Shown here: positions 11,960-24,004 of the stretch, piece after piece | Layout: each line of letters begins with the position of its first letter | How positions within the stretch are numbered: the stretch's first letter is position 1 | NCBI GenBank assembly: GCA_023974075.1 | Contig: JAMFTG010000070.1 | Span: 1 to 64,000, forward strand | Reading direction: 5' to 3' | Length of the DNA stretch: 64,000 bases | Source of the DNA: Chaenocephalus aceratus | Lineage: Eukaryota; Chordata; Actinopteri; Perciformes; Channichthyidae | Translations under genes and position numbers: made by a program | The notes under the pieces: generated by a model | Seen by the model: only the letters and a program-made list of their open reading frames with translations | Told to the model about the DNA's origin: nothing | The model's database searches: none

Positions 11960-12255
11960 CTTTCTCTCTTGCCGGTTACTTCCTGCTTCTTCACACACAT
12001 GCTCTCCAGCACAGGTTAGCTCTGAGTGTTAGCGATGCTAATGTAAACACCGACTATATTACGTCCAAAACAGTCAGGCATTGTTTCTGACCACCGATTT
12101 GATGATATATTGGCGGCAAATCTGGATCAGCTCCGTTGTAGCCCCGTTTTTAGAGATTTGGGTACGGAGAAAAAGAGAGAGGGTTTTATTTTCCGACGCA
12201 TATTTATGTAGAAAAGATATAAAAAAGTGAATTTTGCATGATAGGTCCCCTTTAA
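11960..12255 (-). mobile_element. Fragment of a TTAA-bordered MITE
   Basis: On the minus strand the fragment begins TTAAAGGGGACCTATCATGC. This terminal wording is related to that of the TTAA elements at 55.6 and 58.7 kb. Only this end (TTAA at 12252-12255) is clear; the other border is not identified. A 63-residue minus-strand frame here is part of the element and not a gene. Confidence 0.55.
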
Positions 12256-13387
12256 TACCATCCAATGTTTACTAGCCAACTGCATTATTATTTACATATT
12301 TTGGGTGCGTTCATTTATTTTTGTATTAGCCCATAGTGTGTTTCTACTTCACCTGCACATGTATTTTATTTCTTTTAGTTTTGTCTATGTCTGACTGTTT
12401 TTTTTAATTTGCAAAAATAAATAAAAAAATTATATTTCACTTGCATCCTGGACGACTTCGGTAGCTCAGTTTTAAGTATCGTGTTTGCTGTAAAACCCGT
12501 AAATCGGTTATTGCAAGTTTAAGTATTCCCATGTTTTCCCAGGCATACGTTAATTAGTGGTGGGAAATTTCCTGCATATGTTTTGTAACTGTACTCATTA
12601 GTCAGTAGGTAGTTTTATGTGAAGGTAGCTGCTGGCAACAGATAATGCTTTCCTGTTTAGCACCTGGGTGTTCCTCTGTTTTAAAACAAATATTTCAGAG
12701 GGTTAAATCTCTCTTTCGTCCCCACAGGGAAGACCCCACTGCTCCGATGTGTAGGTGGTCCATCACTTAACTTTTACATTATCTGTGGCTGTGCTATTAC
12801 CATAATGCATAATTGCATAATTACATAACTGCTGGATTAAAGTGGCTCTGGGTTTGATTGTCATGTTTTTCCGATCACAGGAATAATGCAGCATTCGTTA
12901 CGGAGACGTCAACACATTTTAGCCGAGCAACGTGACGTTAAATAGACTGCGTAATGAGCCTCTTTTAAAGAACCCAACATTCCTCGACACAAACGCAGGA
13001 AGACGGGGATTGTTGGTGCTCTATACTGAATGGCACTCTCCTAATAATGCAGCATGTGTTCCCAGATAAAGAAATGCCAGGAGTTTCCAATCACTCCACA
13101 TCTGAGCGTCACACATTCCCCGTTTCCACCGAATCTAGTTCCTTTCTAGTTCTGTATTCGGGCTGGTTTGGTTCCCAGCTAGGGTTTGAACCAGATTTAA
13201 TTACAGGTACGTCTTCTCCAACTTTATACGGTTCTCAGGAGTGACACAGCATTTAATTTGTTAGGTTAAGAAAATGCCGATCCCTGTAGCGTAATGCCGC
13301 TTGTTCTCTATCAGCGTTAAGCCTACTCTCTCCTTACATCACGTTAAGTATTTAGATGTTTGACTTTTTCACCGGTAGCGTCCCCTC
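12256..13387. other. Gene-free stretch
   Basis: AT-rich intergenic sequence. I see no exon, RNA gene or recognisable repeat border. Confidence 0.4.
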
Positions 13388-14755
13388 AATTCAATTCAAA
13401 ACCTTTATTTATCCAGGTAACATCCCATTGAGATCAATGATCTCTTTTTCAAGGGAAAGACCTGCAGCAGTAGGTTCCACAAGAAGAGATGAAAACATAA
13501 ACAACAGAACAACAAAAGGACATCATACAGCATATCTAACCACATGTACAGGTCCCAACAGCATCTGACTGAGTAGCATCCAACCGAGCTTTAAAAACAT
13601 GTAGTGGTACTAGCTTGGTACTTTTCCATTCTTTTTGCAGACTGTTCCATGTTAGTGGAGCTGCACACCTAAAAGCTTTCTTCCCTAAGACAGTCCTAGC
13701 AGTTGGCACATTTAATAAAACCACAGCATGCGATCTCAGGCAATAAGTACTTTCAATTCGCAGAGAGATCAGGGAGCAGATATAAGATGGTAGTTTATCC
13801 AACATGGCTTTGTAAATGAAAAAGTACCAGTGACTGAGCCTCCGTACAGTAAGTGATGGCAGACCTGCCTTGGTATACAGGGTACAGGGATGCGTAAGTA
13901 ACTCAGTGCACTGTGATACGCAGCATCTATCTTGCTCAGGTAATTGGCAGGTGCATTCATATACATCAGATCACCAGAGTCCAGCACAGGTCAAAAATCA
14001 CAGAGCCTTTTCCTGGCCTCAAGCGAGAAACAGGACGTGTTCCTGTAGAAGAACCCTAGCCTAACCCTCAGCTTTTTAAGCAGGTTATTTACATGAAATT
14101 TAAAAGTGAGACAATCATCAAGCCAGATACCCAGGTATTTGTAACGACCACTTCAAGTTGTATTCCTTGCGTATAGTTACAATATCCAAAGCAGTCTCTG
14201 GTGTCTTTTTAGCTTTAGCTTTAGAAAAGAGCATTACCTTGGTTTTATCCACATTTAAAAGAAGCTTTAATTCAGAGAGCTGAGTCTGAATAATGTTAAA
14301 AACAGCCTGTAATTTAACACCAGCCTCGTTAATCGAGGGACCTGCACAGTACATAACGGTATCGTCCGCATAAAAATGTAAGGTTGCTCCTTCGACATTT
14401 TCACCTAAACTATTAATATAGATAGAGAATAAAAGTGGACCTAAAACAGAACCTTGTGGAACACCATTAGAAATGTTTAACCACTCAGAAGACAGCCCAT
14501 CAAACAGAACACATTGGGACCTTTCAGAGAGGTAGTTCACAAACCACCCACTGCATGGCTGGATATGCCTATACTGAGTAGCCTCTGCTTCAAAATGTGA
14601 TGATCGACGGTATCAAAAGCTTTGGATAGGTCAACAAATAGAGCTGCACAACTCTGCTTATTATCTAAAATACTCATTCACCACTTTCATTGTGGCAGTG
14701 ATGGTGCTGTGTTGCTTTCTGAAGCCTGACTGATGTTTAGACAGGATGTCATTTG
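13388..14755 (-). pseudogene. Degraded non-LTR retrotransposon ORF2 (reverse transcriptase) with 3' tail
   Basis: On the minus strand, 14540-14118 encodes a reverse-transcriptase core with NGVPQGSVLGPLLFSIYINS followed by FYADDTVMY, which holds the catalytic F/YADD motif. Further upstream (14755-14541) short blocks such as QSGFRKQHST belong to the same domain but are separated by stops and frameshifts. Downstream, 13987-13536 holds the C-terminal part (LMYMNAPANYLSKIDAAYHS; FRCAAPLTWNSLQKEWKSTK) in different frames. The 3' end near 13390-13460 reads AATAAAGGTTTTGAATTGAA, a microsatellite-type tail. It is a 5'-truncated, frameshifted copy of a jockey/L2-like LINE and cannot encode a working enzyme. 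The exact clade is inferred, not tested. Confidence 0.88.
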
Positions 14756-15071
14756 CATAATTCCCCATAAATGTTATTTATATTCAGTTTTATTCAACAA
14801 TGTAGGCACTGTTAATCAAGGATTGTATGATGGGAAGTTTTGTATTACATGGATGACTTTAGCATAGCCACCGAAGCTAGTACGAATTATATAACAAGAT
14901 TTAGAGCCAACAAACTATTTTTCTGAATGATGTGAGGTTATGCAATATCTGTGACTAAAAAAAATGTATAATTGTTGACCTTCGTCTTCTTGACATTCGG
15001 ACGGTCCTGTCGCCAGTTTTTTTCTTGAGATGTCCGGAAATTATACATTATTAGCTTCTTTTCCCGCAACG

Positions 15072-15105
<34 letters not shown>

Positions 15106-15129
15106 ATCATGTTCTAGCCACTATGCGAT
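14756..15129. other. Gene-free AT-rich stretch with (AT)n at 15073-15102
   Basis: No gene is seen. A pure (AT)n microsatellite of about 15 units lies at 15073-15102. Confidence 0.6.
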
Positions 15130-15458
15130 TTTGATGCTACTGCTTCTTCATCTTGATCCCTCCTCTGAGGTTTCTCCATGTTCCCCTTAAATTGTGGGTT
15201 TTCTCTGGAAGTTTTTCCTTGTACGATGTGAGGGTCTAAGGACAGAGGGTCTAAGGACAGAGGGTCTAAGGACAGAGGGCCCAAGGACAGAGGGTGTCGT
15301 TTTTCTCATACTGATATTCTGAACAATCTGTGCTGTTGTATTTGCTGTAAAGTGTCTCGACTGTAGGCTATTTCTATTATATGTACAGCACTTTGGCTCC
15401 ACCAAAAATCGTTTATAAATGTGCTGTATAAATAAAACTTGATTTGATTTGATTTGAT
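15130..15458 (+). mobile_element. LINE/SINE 3' end with (TTTGA)n-type tail, copy 1
   Basis: The sequence CTCCTCTGAGGTTTCTCCAT ... TTCCTTGTACGATGTGAGGG ... GTATAAATAAAACTTGATTT ends in a GATTT repeat. The same body occurs at 19485-19752 with a GATT tail. The 15-bp word AGGGTCTAAGGACAG is tandemly duplicated, with four copies at about 15231-15297. This looks like the 3' untranslated end of a non-LTR retrotransposon or a SINE that borrows it. Confidence 0.75.
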
Positions 15459-16019
15459 CTACTCGCTTATAACCGATTCATGCGGCATTTGGTTCTTGGT
15501 TTGAGCGGTACAAATAGTTAGTGCTTGAGTTGAACCGATTTTTGGGGCAGAAAGCCGGAGACACTGAAGTAGAAACACGAATAACTGGTTTTCATTCGGG
15601 CACCAGCTCTTGTCCTGGAACCGCCTCGGTGGAAAAGGGGTATTTGTGGTGGATAGGACTCTGAGCTTGGGATGTGGCATGGATACTGTACTGAGGGAAG
15701 TAAAATGCAAAAGGACTAAAGCTAATTTTAGCCCGTGCTGGCTGTTTGAACTGAATTCCTAACAGTCAGGAGAGTAGTGGTACAAGTGTAGCAGATTTAG
15801 TATTAACGAGTGTCCCAAAAGCCAAAGGCCCACTAAAAGTTTTTCCATGGAGACGTTCCAGAGCTACATGCAGCAGCAATAAAAATACCTGGCTGGATTT
15901 GTTTTTCCAGCTACCCGGTTTCTGATGTTGGAATTCAAATGAACGTTTTAAATTAAGTGTTCAATGATTAAAACATATGCTTTGGTGCAAGTATGAGTCC
16001 TGAACCTCGACATGACTCA
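15459..16019. other. Gene-free stretch
   Basis: No exon, RNA gene or repeat border is recognised. Confidence 0.4.
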
Positions 16020-17100
16020 GCAATTTACAGCACTTCCTGTCCCCGTAAATCAATGGTTTTCTGAATGTGTTTTTGGTTGTTATCCTGAAATAAGGTCTGC
16101 GGTTAACACAAGAGATTTTAACGTTTAGTTCTACGGCATAAATCTAAATGAGACAGCTAAACGTTATCACTTCCAACATTTGGTACCTTCAGCTTAGCGT
16201 GGTGACGTGAAGTCATGTGACCGTACTGTAGTTCCTTTATAGCCCAACATTAGCCTCCTTTAGCTTAGCGGTGGTGACGTGAAGTCATGTGACCGTGCTG
16301 TAGTTCCTTAGCCCAACATTAGCCACCTTTAGCTTAGCGGTGTTGACGTGAAGTCATGTGACCGTGCTGTAGTTCCTTAGCCCAACATTAGCCACCTTTA
16401 GCTTAGCGGTGTTGACGTGAAGTCATGTGACCGTGCTGTAGTTCCTTTATAGCCCAACATTAGCCACCTTTAGCTTAGCGGTGGTGACGTGAAGTCATGT
16501 GACCGTGCTGTAGTTCTTTAGCCCAACATTAGCCACCTTTAGCTTAGCGGTGTTGACGTGAAGTCATGTGACCACGCTGTAGTTCCTTTATAGCCCAACA
16601 TTAGCCACCTTTAGCTTAGCGGTGGTGACGTGAAGTCATGTGACCGTGCTGTAGTTTCTTTATAGCCCAACATTAGCCTCCTTTAGCTTAGCGGTGGTGA
16701 TGTGAAGTCATGTGACCGTGCTGTAGTTCTTTAGCCCAACATTAGCCACCTTTAGCTTAGCGGTGTTGACGTGAAGTCATGTGACCACGCTGTAGTTCCT
16801 TTATAGCCCAACATTAGCCACCTTTAGCTTAGCGGTGGTGACGTGAAGTCATGTGACCGTGCTGTAGTTTCTTTATAGCCCAACATTAGCCTCCTTTAGC
16901 TTAGCGGTGGTGACGTGAAGTCATGTGACCGTGCTGTAGTTCCTTAGCCCAACATTAGCCACCTTTAGCTTAGCGGTGGGCTCTGCAATAACCCAAAATC
17001 ACATGGAGAAATCTCATTGAACCAGGGAGATGCTGCCTTCAGGGTCCGACACAGAAATACGACATCCCTGCAGCACTCTATAATTGAACAAATAAATGTG
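16020..17100 (+). mobile_element. Dispersed element carrying minisatellite D, locus 2
   Basis: The left flank (ATCAATGGTTTTCTGAATGT, GGTCTGCGGTTAACACAAG) matches the flanks at 52.80-52.88 kb and, reversed, 4.41-4.49 kb. The right flank (GATGCTGCCTTCAGGGTCC, AATACGACATCCCTGCA) matches 53.66-53.71 kb and, reversed, 62.40-62.45 kb. The D array sits between the two conserved flanks. No terminal inverted repeats or target duplication could be fixed, so the borders are approximate and the class is unknown. Confidence 0.7.
16188..16978 (+). repeat. Minisatellite D, locus 2 (about 11 units of 69-73 bp)
   Basis: The unit reads TTAGCTTAGCGGTGGTGACG, TGAAGTCATGTGACCGTGCT, GTAGTTCCTTTATAGCCCAA, CATTAGCCACC. 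Two length classes alternate: a full form with CCTTTATAGCCC and a short form with CCTTAGCCC. A GGTGGT/GGTGTT variant gives a higher-order pattern, and the stretches 16490-16680 and 16715-16900 are near copies of each other. Each unit contains TCATGTGACC, an E-box-like word (CATGTG). Confidence 0.95.
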
Positions 17101-17884
17101 AAGAACAGGTGGAGTCCTCTTTTGTATATTTTAGCACATGACCCTATGATGCGGTTTAGTTTAGGAACACACCATAATAATGCTGCGGAGCTCGAGCAGC
17201 TTGTTTGCTTGTGTGCATGCTTTCGGTTTGTTTTGCATGTAACCCTATCCAAGTCTTCATCCATCTCAACCACCACTTAAAGCTGATATTACCCAGCCAA
17301 TCATTTCCCAGGACCCTTGATGCTCTGTTTAGTCTGGGACCCTTCCTCAAATATTCTCCTGAGAAATTACAATGAATGTTTATCCTGTGGTTTGCCTTTA
17401 TGTCAAACCACGGGAAAACATTTTATTGGGTCCTAATGTAATATGAATACACATCCTGGGCGTTTTTAATGTGATGAAAATGAGCCCATATTCTGTCTTT
17501 AAAGTCACATCAACACGTATATATTAGTTTTGATGTACATATGGATGTTCCTTTATATTTTTGAGCATCCTAACTGTGCTACATTAAACTTTAAGGACTG
17601 TCTGTTTATTTTAAGCAATTTTACCCATATATTTTATGGGGGGAGGGGTTGTTCTCTTTTCTTTTACTTTCAAATTGTGCAAATTATCCCAAATACTTAC
17701 ATTTGTATTTCTTCCAGGTCTCAGGAGGATACAAGAGTCTGAGCTGCTTCCCTTGACCCCTGCTGGTTTTTTAAATGTATTTTATATTTGTTTTGGATAA
17801 TTATCAGATGAGAACAACATTAAAATAATGTATTATTTCTAACAATTTTGTCTCGTAATGTATTTTTTAAAGATGGCCCCGATG
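17101..17884. other. Gene-free stretch
   Basis: No coding exon or RNA gene is recognised. Short open frames here lack codon bias or known motifs. Confidence 0.4.
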
Positions 17885-18068
17885 TCCTTGTTATAATTAA
17901 GCAACAGCTCACGACAGGCCGTGGTATATGCTCATTATATCACAGCTAAGGGGCGTGGTTCGGCCCGAGGCGGAGGGATACTGATTTGTTGTGAAAAGTA
18001 ACTTACAATTCTACCCGTGGTATACGCTCAGTATATCACGGCTAAGAACCAATCAGATTGCTTGATTT
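17885..18068. repeat. Dispersed repeat with duplicated CCGTGGTATA...ATATCAC motif
   Basis: CCGTGGTATATGCTCATTAT followed by ATCACAGCTAAGG recurs about 95 bp later as CCGTGGTATACGCTCAGTAT followed by ATCACGGCTAAGAACC. The motif GTGATATACTGAGCGTATAC read in reverse is partly self-complementary. It is probably the remains of a foldback element; the family is not assigned. Confidence 0.6.
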
Positions 18069-19484
18069 GACTTTTATAAATATTAATAATGTCTTTCGTA
18101 CATCCCAGTAACTCTCAGCAGGATAAAGGGTCAGAATGAGGGCTGTGATCTGGTGCATTATTTTATATTTTGTATTAGTAAATAATATACTAAACATGTT
18201 ATGACAAAACAAACAATAATAATTATAACAAAGAGAAGCAAAAATAAAAACGAACGGTCAAGGTATAAAAATTCTCAAATAGTTTCTGTCATGTTCAAAA
18301 GGGGCAAGAAGAAGCTTAGCATTAGCAGTGAGGTGACAGCAGACCCTCCCCATGTTGCTTCACACCAACTGATATAACGAATTCCCTCGATCACTAACCT
18401 CTAACAGCTTCTATATAAGGCTTCGAGACAGCGTGACACCTCGGTGGTCTGCACAGCATTAACATCGACTTATAAGGAGGAGCAGACTACTGCGAGTTTC
18501 TGAGTGGTGGGGGGGACATTTTAACGGGCATCGTGACTCACCATCCCCTAACATTGTTTTTTAATGTTTACAGAAGGAGACACATGAGGAATGAGACCTC
18601 CTCCGCTGTGTTGTTCGTCAGCTAAGTACAGTCGGGACAGGAAGTAACCCACAATGCATCAGGAAGTAGTCAGATGAGAGATGGAGGGGGGGATAATGGA
18701 GAGTTTAAAGTCAACGCATGGTGGAAATATTTTGATATTTTTAGCTGCTCGACTCAAGGAATGGTGGTGATGATAATTTTGAAAATACAATCTAAATTTC
18801 TCCCTTCCTTTTTGTGAATGTTAATAGTTTTAAATGTGTTCTTGCTGCTAAATAAATTAGAGATAGCTAACAACTAGCTCGCTAACATCTAAATTGCTAA
18901 CATTCTTCATCGGATCTTAATATTATATTTAACATTGAAAAGATTATACAAATGTTGGTCAGTCGATTACTTATTTCAATCTCAACATCTATAAACAGAT
19001 TTCTTATGTTGGAATGGAGACAACATTTCCGTATCGGAAGTGTTTTGGTTTCCATTTGTTGTCCGAGTCCGATCGGTGCCATTGTTCCCGATGCCAATTT
19101 TCCGAAACCTTGGAAAATGTCCCATTGGACTGAAAGCCTTTTGTCCCAACAAACAAACGCCCATTGTTCCGAAAATAAAACCAACTGTACCCGCAACAAA
19201 CAGAAGCTCATCGTGGGCACATGGCTAATTCATATGCAGAATGGAGACAAATAAGTGTTAGGGTTCACAGCTCACAAGATGGTCATTAGTAGATGGCCCT
19301 TCAATCTCTTCTTGAAAGAGACGCTGGACTCTATTTCAGCAAGGTGGTTTGGCAATGAGTTCCATTCCTTTATAGCTTTATTATATTATTATACACACAT
19401 GCATTTCCAAACATTTGGACTACCTATGTTGCAAATGTATTATCTTTTCAATTTACACACGGCATCTATTGCACGTCTGTCCGT
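18069..19484. other. Gene-free stretch
   Basis: No supported gene. Overlapping frames of 100-107 residues at 18897-19254 occur on both strands without recognisable domains, and I do not accept them as genes. Confidence 0.4.
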
Positions 19485-19752
19485 CCTGGGAGAGGGATCC
19501 CTCCTCTGCTGCTCTCCCTGAGGTTTCTCCATGTTCCCTTTAAACTGGGTTTTCTCTGGAAGTGTTTCCTTGTACGATGTGAGGGTCTAAGGACAGAGGG
19601 TCTAAGGACAGAGGGTCTAAGGACAGAGGGTGTCGTATTGTCATACTGATATTCTGTACACACTGTGAAGACCACTGAGACAAGCGTAACATTTGTGATA
19701 TTGGGCTATATAAATAAACATTGATTGATTGATTGATTGATTGATTGATAGC
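19485..19752 (+). mobile_element. LINE/SINE 3' end with (TTGA)n tail, copy 2
   Basis: The body is the same as at 15130-15458 (CTGAGGTTTCTCCATGTTCC, TTGTACGATGTGAGGGTCTA). It has three AGGGTCTAAGGACAG units, then GATATTGGGCTATATAAATA and a TTGA tetranucleotide tail. The differing tails (TTTGA versus TTGA) on the same body are typical of target-primed LINE/SINE insertion. Confidence 0.8.
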
Positions 19753-19964
19753 TCTATAAGTCACAGAAGATTTCAGAAGATTGGTCCTGGGTTTAGGTGC
19801 CAGTAGACGGCCTGATGTAGCTTGTATGCACGCGTCTTAGTTAAAATGAAGCTGTCTTTGGTTCTTTTCTGCTGTAACAAATGTAAATATGCCCTCGGTG
19901 GGACGAATAAAGGTATTCTGATTCTAAATATGTTAATCAGAGAAATACTTGTAAGAAACATTTG
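19753..19964 (+). other. Short LINE-like tail in otherwise unassigned sequence
   Basis: At about 19885-19926 the sequence GGTGGGACGAATAAAGGTAT resembles a LINE 3' end. Its reverse complement recurs at 47930-47955. Nothing else is recognised. Confidence 0.5.
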
Positions 19965-20830
19965 AGAAAGTGCCGTTAGTTATCAAATACCTGCTAAACT
20001 AATGACATTAGCATCAGCCTCAACTGCAATTCGCTTTAAAAGCTAATAGGAAAACGTTAGCATGCTAGCACGTTAAGCTAAGATGGTTCACAGGGTGAAT
20101 GTTGTGCCTGCTAAACATTAGCATGTGTTATTGCTGCTAGCATGTTAGCATGTTGATGTGAGAGTCTAAAGGCCCTGACACACCTACCCGATTCTGGGAG
20201 TCAGAGGCCGTCAGAGGCCGTCGGGCATTCGCGGCGCCCTACTCAGGTTGGTGTGTCCCGCACCGTCGTTGCTTTACGGCACATTTTCACACCTCCTGCG
20301 GCCTCCCCAACATGTTGGACCGGCCAAAGAAATCACTCTGATTGGCTGTTGCCTCTTTTGAATGATGAATACACACTACCGCTGCCTGCTGGTAAGGACA
20401 GTTATTGTCACTCGTCGACTGAAGTCTTTGCGGTGTGTTCGTAGGCGGGCGGCGTAGGCGGGCGGCGCAGGCGGTTGGCGCAGGCGGGCGGCGCAGGCGG
20501 GCGGCGCAGGCGGGCGGCGCAGGCGGGCGGCGTAGCCGACGCAGGCGACGTAGCGGACGTAAAAGTCGGGACGCCTTAGGTACGCGTTCTTTGGTCTCAG
20601 GTTGGTGTGTGGCTGCCTTAAGCTAAGCCTCACAGAGAGGCTAGTGACTGCTGTCGTCATTACACTAATAAACTAATGACTTTAAGATAAGCCTTAGCTG
20701 CACTTAAATGCTTATTAGGAAACATTACCACGCTAAGCTAAGATAATAAACGGGGTGAACATTGTGGCTGCTAAGCATTAGCATGTGTGATTCTGAGCAT
20801 GTTAGTGTGTCTGGCTCAAAGGGCAGATAG
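19965..20830 (+). mobile_element. Pair of GCTAGCATGTTAGC-type repeats separated by a GC-rich element
   Basis: The outer parts 19990-20165 and 20650-20820 are parallel diverged copies. Each has AAACTAATGAC, ATTAGGAAA or AATAGGAAA, ACGTTAAGCTAAG or ACGCTAAGCTAAG, GGGTGAA, then CATTAGCATGTGT. Between them, about 20168-20620, lies an element with CCCTGACACACCTACCCGAT at its left and GGTTGGTGTGTGGCTGCC at its right. Its middle part (AAATCACTCTGATTGGCTGT, GACTGAAGTCTTTGCGGTGT) recurs in reverse complement at 33892-34375. Confidence 0.65.
20443..20535 (+). repeat. GC-rich 13-bp tandem repeat (about 7 copies)
   Basis: GGCGGGCGGCGCA with GTA/GCA and GGGC/GGTT variants is repeated about seven times. 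The homologous element at 33.9-34.4 kb lacks this expansion. Confidence 0.9.
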
Positions 20831-21506
20831 TGTCTCCACGCTATACCAAAAAAAGCAAACAGTTAATGTGTTCAAGCATGTTCACATAAGTAAAAATAAG
20901 TGTCCCTCAAAACTGTGTTGAAGGATCCTGCACTGAAAAGATAAACGGCAATGATAAATGTTAACCACCACAGGAAGGAAGTATTAACGTGTGTCATCCA
21001 GGAAGCCATAGAGGTGTTACACCCATCAATGTAGATCGAACACGATGATAGTGGAGTCACACTGCAAATAGAGGAGACATGATGGCAGGCTTTTGTTTTC
21101 TTGCCCTCATTGTTGTTCATCATCAATCTGCAGGAGTGTCTCGTCGCTGCAGGAAGTCGCCCTTCGGCTGATGAAGTGTTGAAAGTCCCTGTGATGGTAT
21201 TGTGTCTACTGGTGCCATTCATTACCCTGAGGGAGGAGCTGCCTCTTCAATCGCCCCATCTAATACAAACGTGCTTAAAACATCAGCGGTGGTGGTGGGG
21301 CTGTTTTTGAAACAATAACACGAGGCTGTAAAAATATCCAAAAAGAAACTGTTTATGTCTGCGAACATAATAAGAACCAGCATCTATCTTTATCTATCTT
21401 CACTTTAAGCTTACCATGGGAAGCCGGGTGTTTCCATATGCATTGTGTCAAAGGGGGAGTGGGCGTGGGAACTGCGGGAAATTGGAGGGAATGTGTGAAT
21501 GGTTAT

Positions 21507-21508
<2 letters not shown>
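20831..21508. other. Gene-free stretch
   Basis: No gene is recognised. Short overlapping frames (69-116 residues) on opposite strands have no domain features. Confidence 0.4.
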
Positions 21509-21568
<60 letters not shown>

Positions 21569-21657
21569 ATTTGCATGTGAAACAATACCCCCAGGCTCCC
21601 CATGTGATCACGTTGATTCACGGCCCTCTCCCGCGGTACCCCCCCCCCCCCCCCCCC
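21509..21657. repeat. (GT)n tract and poly-C run
   Basis: About 29 GT units at 21509-21566, then about 70 bp of mixed sequence, then a poly-C homopolymer of about 19 at 21639-21657. Confidence 0.93.
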
Positions 21658-21908
21658 GGTCCATTTTACGGCCAAATTCCTTAACTTCGAGGCCCGGCAG
21701 CACGCTCGCCTCGACAGCCGAACACAGGAGGGGGTCAGGGGGCGCGCCATTACTCAAATACAAATAGGACATCCAAATAAAACACGACACCCTGAACACG
21801 GGACCTGAATGCAGCACACACACACGTCTCGTGAACGAAATGTCAAACAGTCCTGTTCACGAGTTTTCACCAACAGTTTCTGTGTTATTCTTTCATTATG
21901 ATAACCAG

Positions 21909-22087
<179 letters not shown>

Positions 22088-22375
22088 TGTTCAATGTCAA
22101 ACCTTCCTGTTCAAACCTTGAGTTTTCCCCCCTCAACAGTTTCCGTGTTATTCTTTCATTATGATAAACTGCGTAAATAGTCAAAAAGCCAGAATTACGA
22201 GTTTGAAGTCAGAATTCCCAAAATTAAAGTGAGAATTCAGAGATTATAAATCATAACTCTCTAAAACAAAGTCATAATTCTGCAAACAAGTCAGAACTTC
22301 GAGATTACAGTCAGAATTTGGCAGCAAAAAGCCATCCGAATAAAACATGACACCCTGAACACGGGTCTTGAATGT

Positions 22376-22499
<124 letters not shown>

Positions 22500-22589
22500 T
22501 CGTTCAATGTCAAACCTTGAACAACGAGTTCAAGGGAGGTTCTGTGAATAAATAAAAAATCAAGAACCGAAATAATTGAACTATTCATA

Positions 22590-22897
22590 TCTTAGACTGC
22601 ACTGTAACTTTTATCTTTTAATGTTTATTTTATTAGCTTTTCTTTTTAATGACTGATTTTAAATGCCATTTTATTAATGTCTTTCATTTTTTGTCTTTCT
22701 TTTAATGTTTCTTTTATTATCTTTTACTGTTTTTAAATGCCTTTGTCTGAATGTCTTTCATTTTTGGAAAGCACCTTGAATTGCCTGGTGCTGAAAGGTG
22801 CTATATAAATAAACTTACCTTGCCTTGCCTTGCCTTGCCTTGCCTTGCCTTGCCTTGCCTTGCCTTGCCTTGCCTTGCCTTGCCTTGCCTTGCCTTG
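22590..22897 (+). mobile_element. LINE 3' end with (CTTGC)n tail
   Basis: TTGAACTATTCATATCTTAG, TGCACTGTAACTTTTATC and GCACCTTGAATTGCC are followed by GGTGCTATATAAATAAACTT and about 16 copies of the CTTGC pentanucleotide to 22897. The same 3' end, with a little of its coding C-terminus, is present at 54617-54845. It is a non-LTR retrotransposon end of L2/CR1-like type (the clade is an inference). Confidence 0.85.
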
Positions 22898-23796
22898 TTA
22901 TGATTCAAGTCAGAATTCCAACAAAAAAGTCATAATTGTGCAAAAGAAGTCTGAATTTCGAGATTAAAGTCAGAATTATGCGATTAAATCCATCCAAATA
23001 CAGTAGAATATGACACCCTGAATACCGGACCTGAATGCAGCACACACGTCTCGTTCAATGTCAAACATTCCTGTTCACGAGTTTTCACAACTCAACAGTT
23101 TTTTGTTATTCTTTCATTAGGATGACATACAAATAATCAGAAAGTCGTACATTTTTAAGTCAGAATTCCGAGAGAAAAGCCAGAATACTGCAAAACAAAT
23201 GTCAGAATTTCGAGATTAAAGTCAGTGTTAGAGCCCGTATTTTGATTTGATAAGAAAGGCCACCTCATTGTGACGTCTGTAGTCAACGCACTATAAAGGA
23301 CTACAATTCCCACGGCGCCTCTAACGCCACAGGAACCGTTTTTAACCGTACTCGTAACCGTACAAGTACCCTTTAAGTTGTGAAGTTATAAGTATTATCA
23401 AGAAAGAAAGAATACCTAAGTTGTGTTGTTTTATTTGAGTTTTGCCTATTTCTTTTGAATATTGTAAAGGCCTATTTTTCTTTGTTGCATGTGCAAAAGT
23501 TTGTTATTCTATTTTGAGCAAACACATCGCAACATCTTCGAAACCATCGGAGGCCAAGCCACACTTCAAACTGTGAGTAATTTAAGGAAAGAAACGAGTT
23601 AGGACTGTCTGTTTAAGGCGTCTAGTGGCTTGGTGGAAAAACAAGGAAGGAAGCCACGACAGTCAGAATTATGCGAAAAACTCCATCCAAACATGACACC
23701 CTGAACACGGGTCTTGAATGCAGCACACACACGTCTCGTTCAATGTCAAACCTTCCTGTTCACGAGTTTGCGCAACTCAACAGTTTCTGTGTTATG

Positions 23797-23975
23797 CCAA
23801 CCAAGCGTCGAGCTGGCAGGCTTAGGACCGTCGGAAACCGAGGCCTGTCAGTGCTTCAACTCAATGTCGATATATAGACCACCCTCGGAAGCCAGCCTCT
23901 TCGACCTAGGACCAGAGATGCGGGCATGGCTACACAACACCGAGTTGGACTTCTAACGTTACACAAAATAATAAG
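23797..23975 (+). other. Foreign insert in the composite repeat with short open frames
   Basis: This segment splits the GTGTTATTCTTTCATTATG motif present in the sister units. It contains CGTCGGAAACCGAGGCCTGT and a frame with NRGLSVLQLNVDI. That wording resembles the start of a LINE endonuclease domain, but it is too short to assign. It is most likely a retrotransposed fragment; my confidence in its identity is low. Confidence 0.4.
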
Positions 23976-24004
23976 AAGTTATTCTTTCATTATGATAACC
24001 TGCA

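Noticed and set aside
18897..19254. Overlapping 100-107-residue frames on both strands
   Set aside because: Both strands are open over the same interval, no motif is recognised, and no splice sites or conserved features support either.
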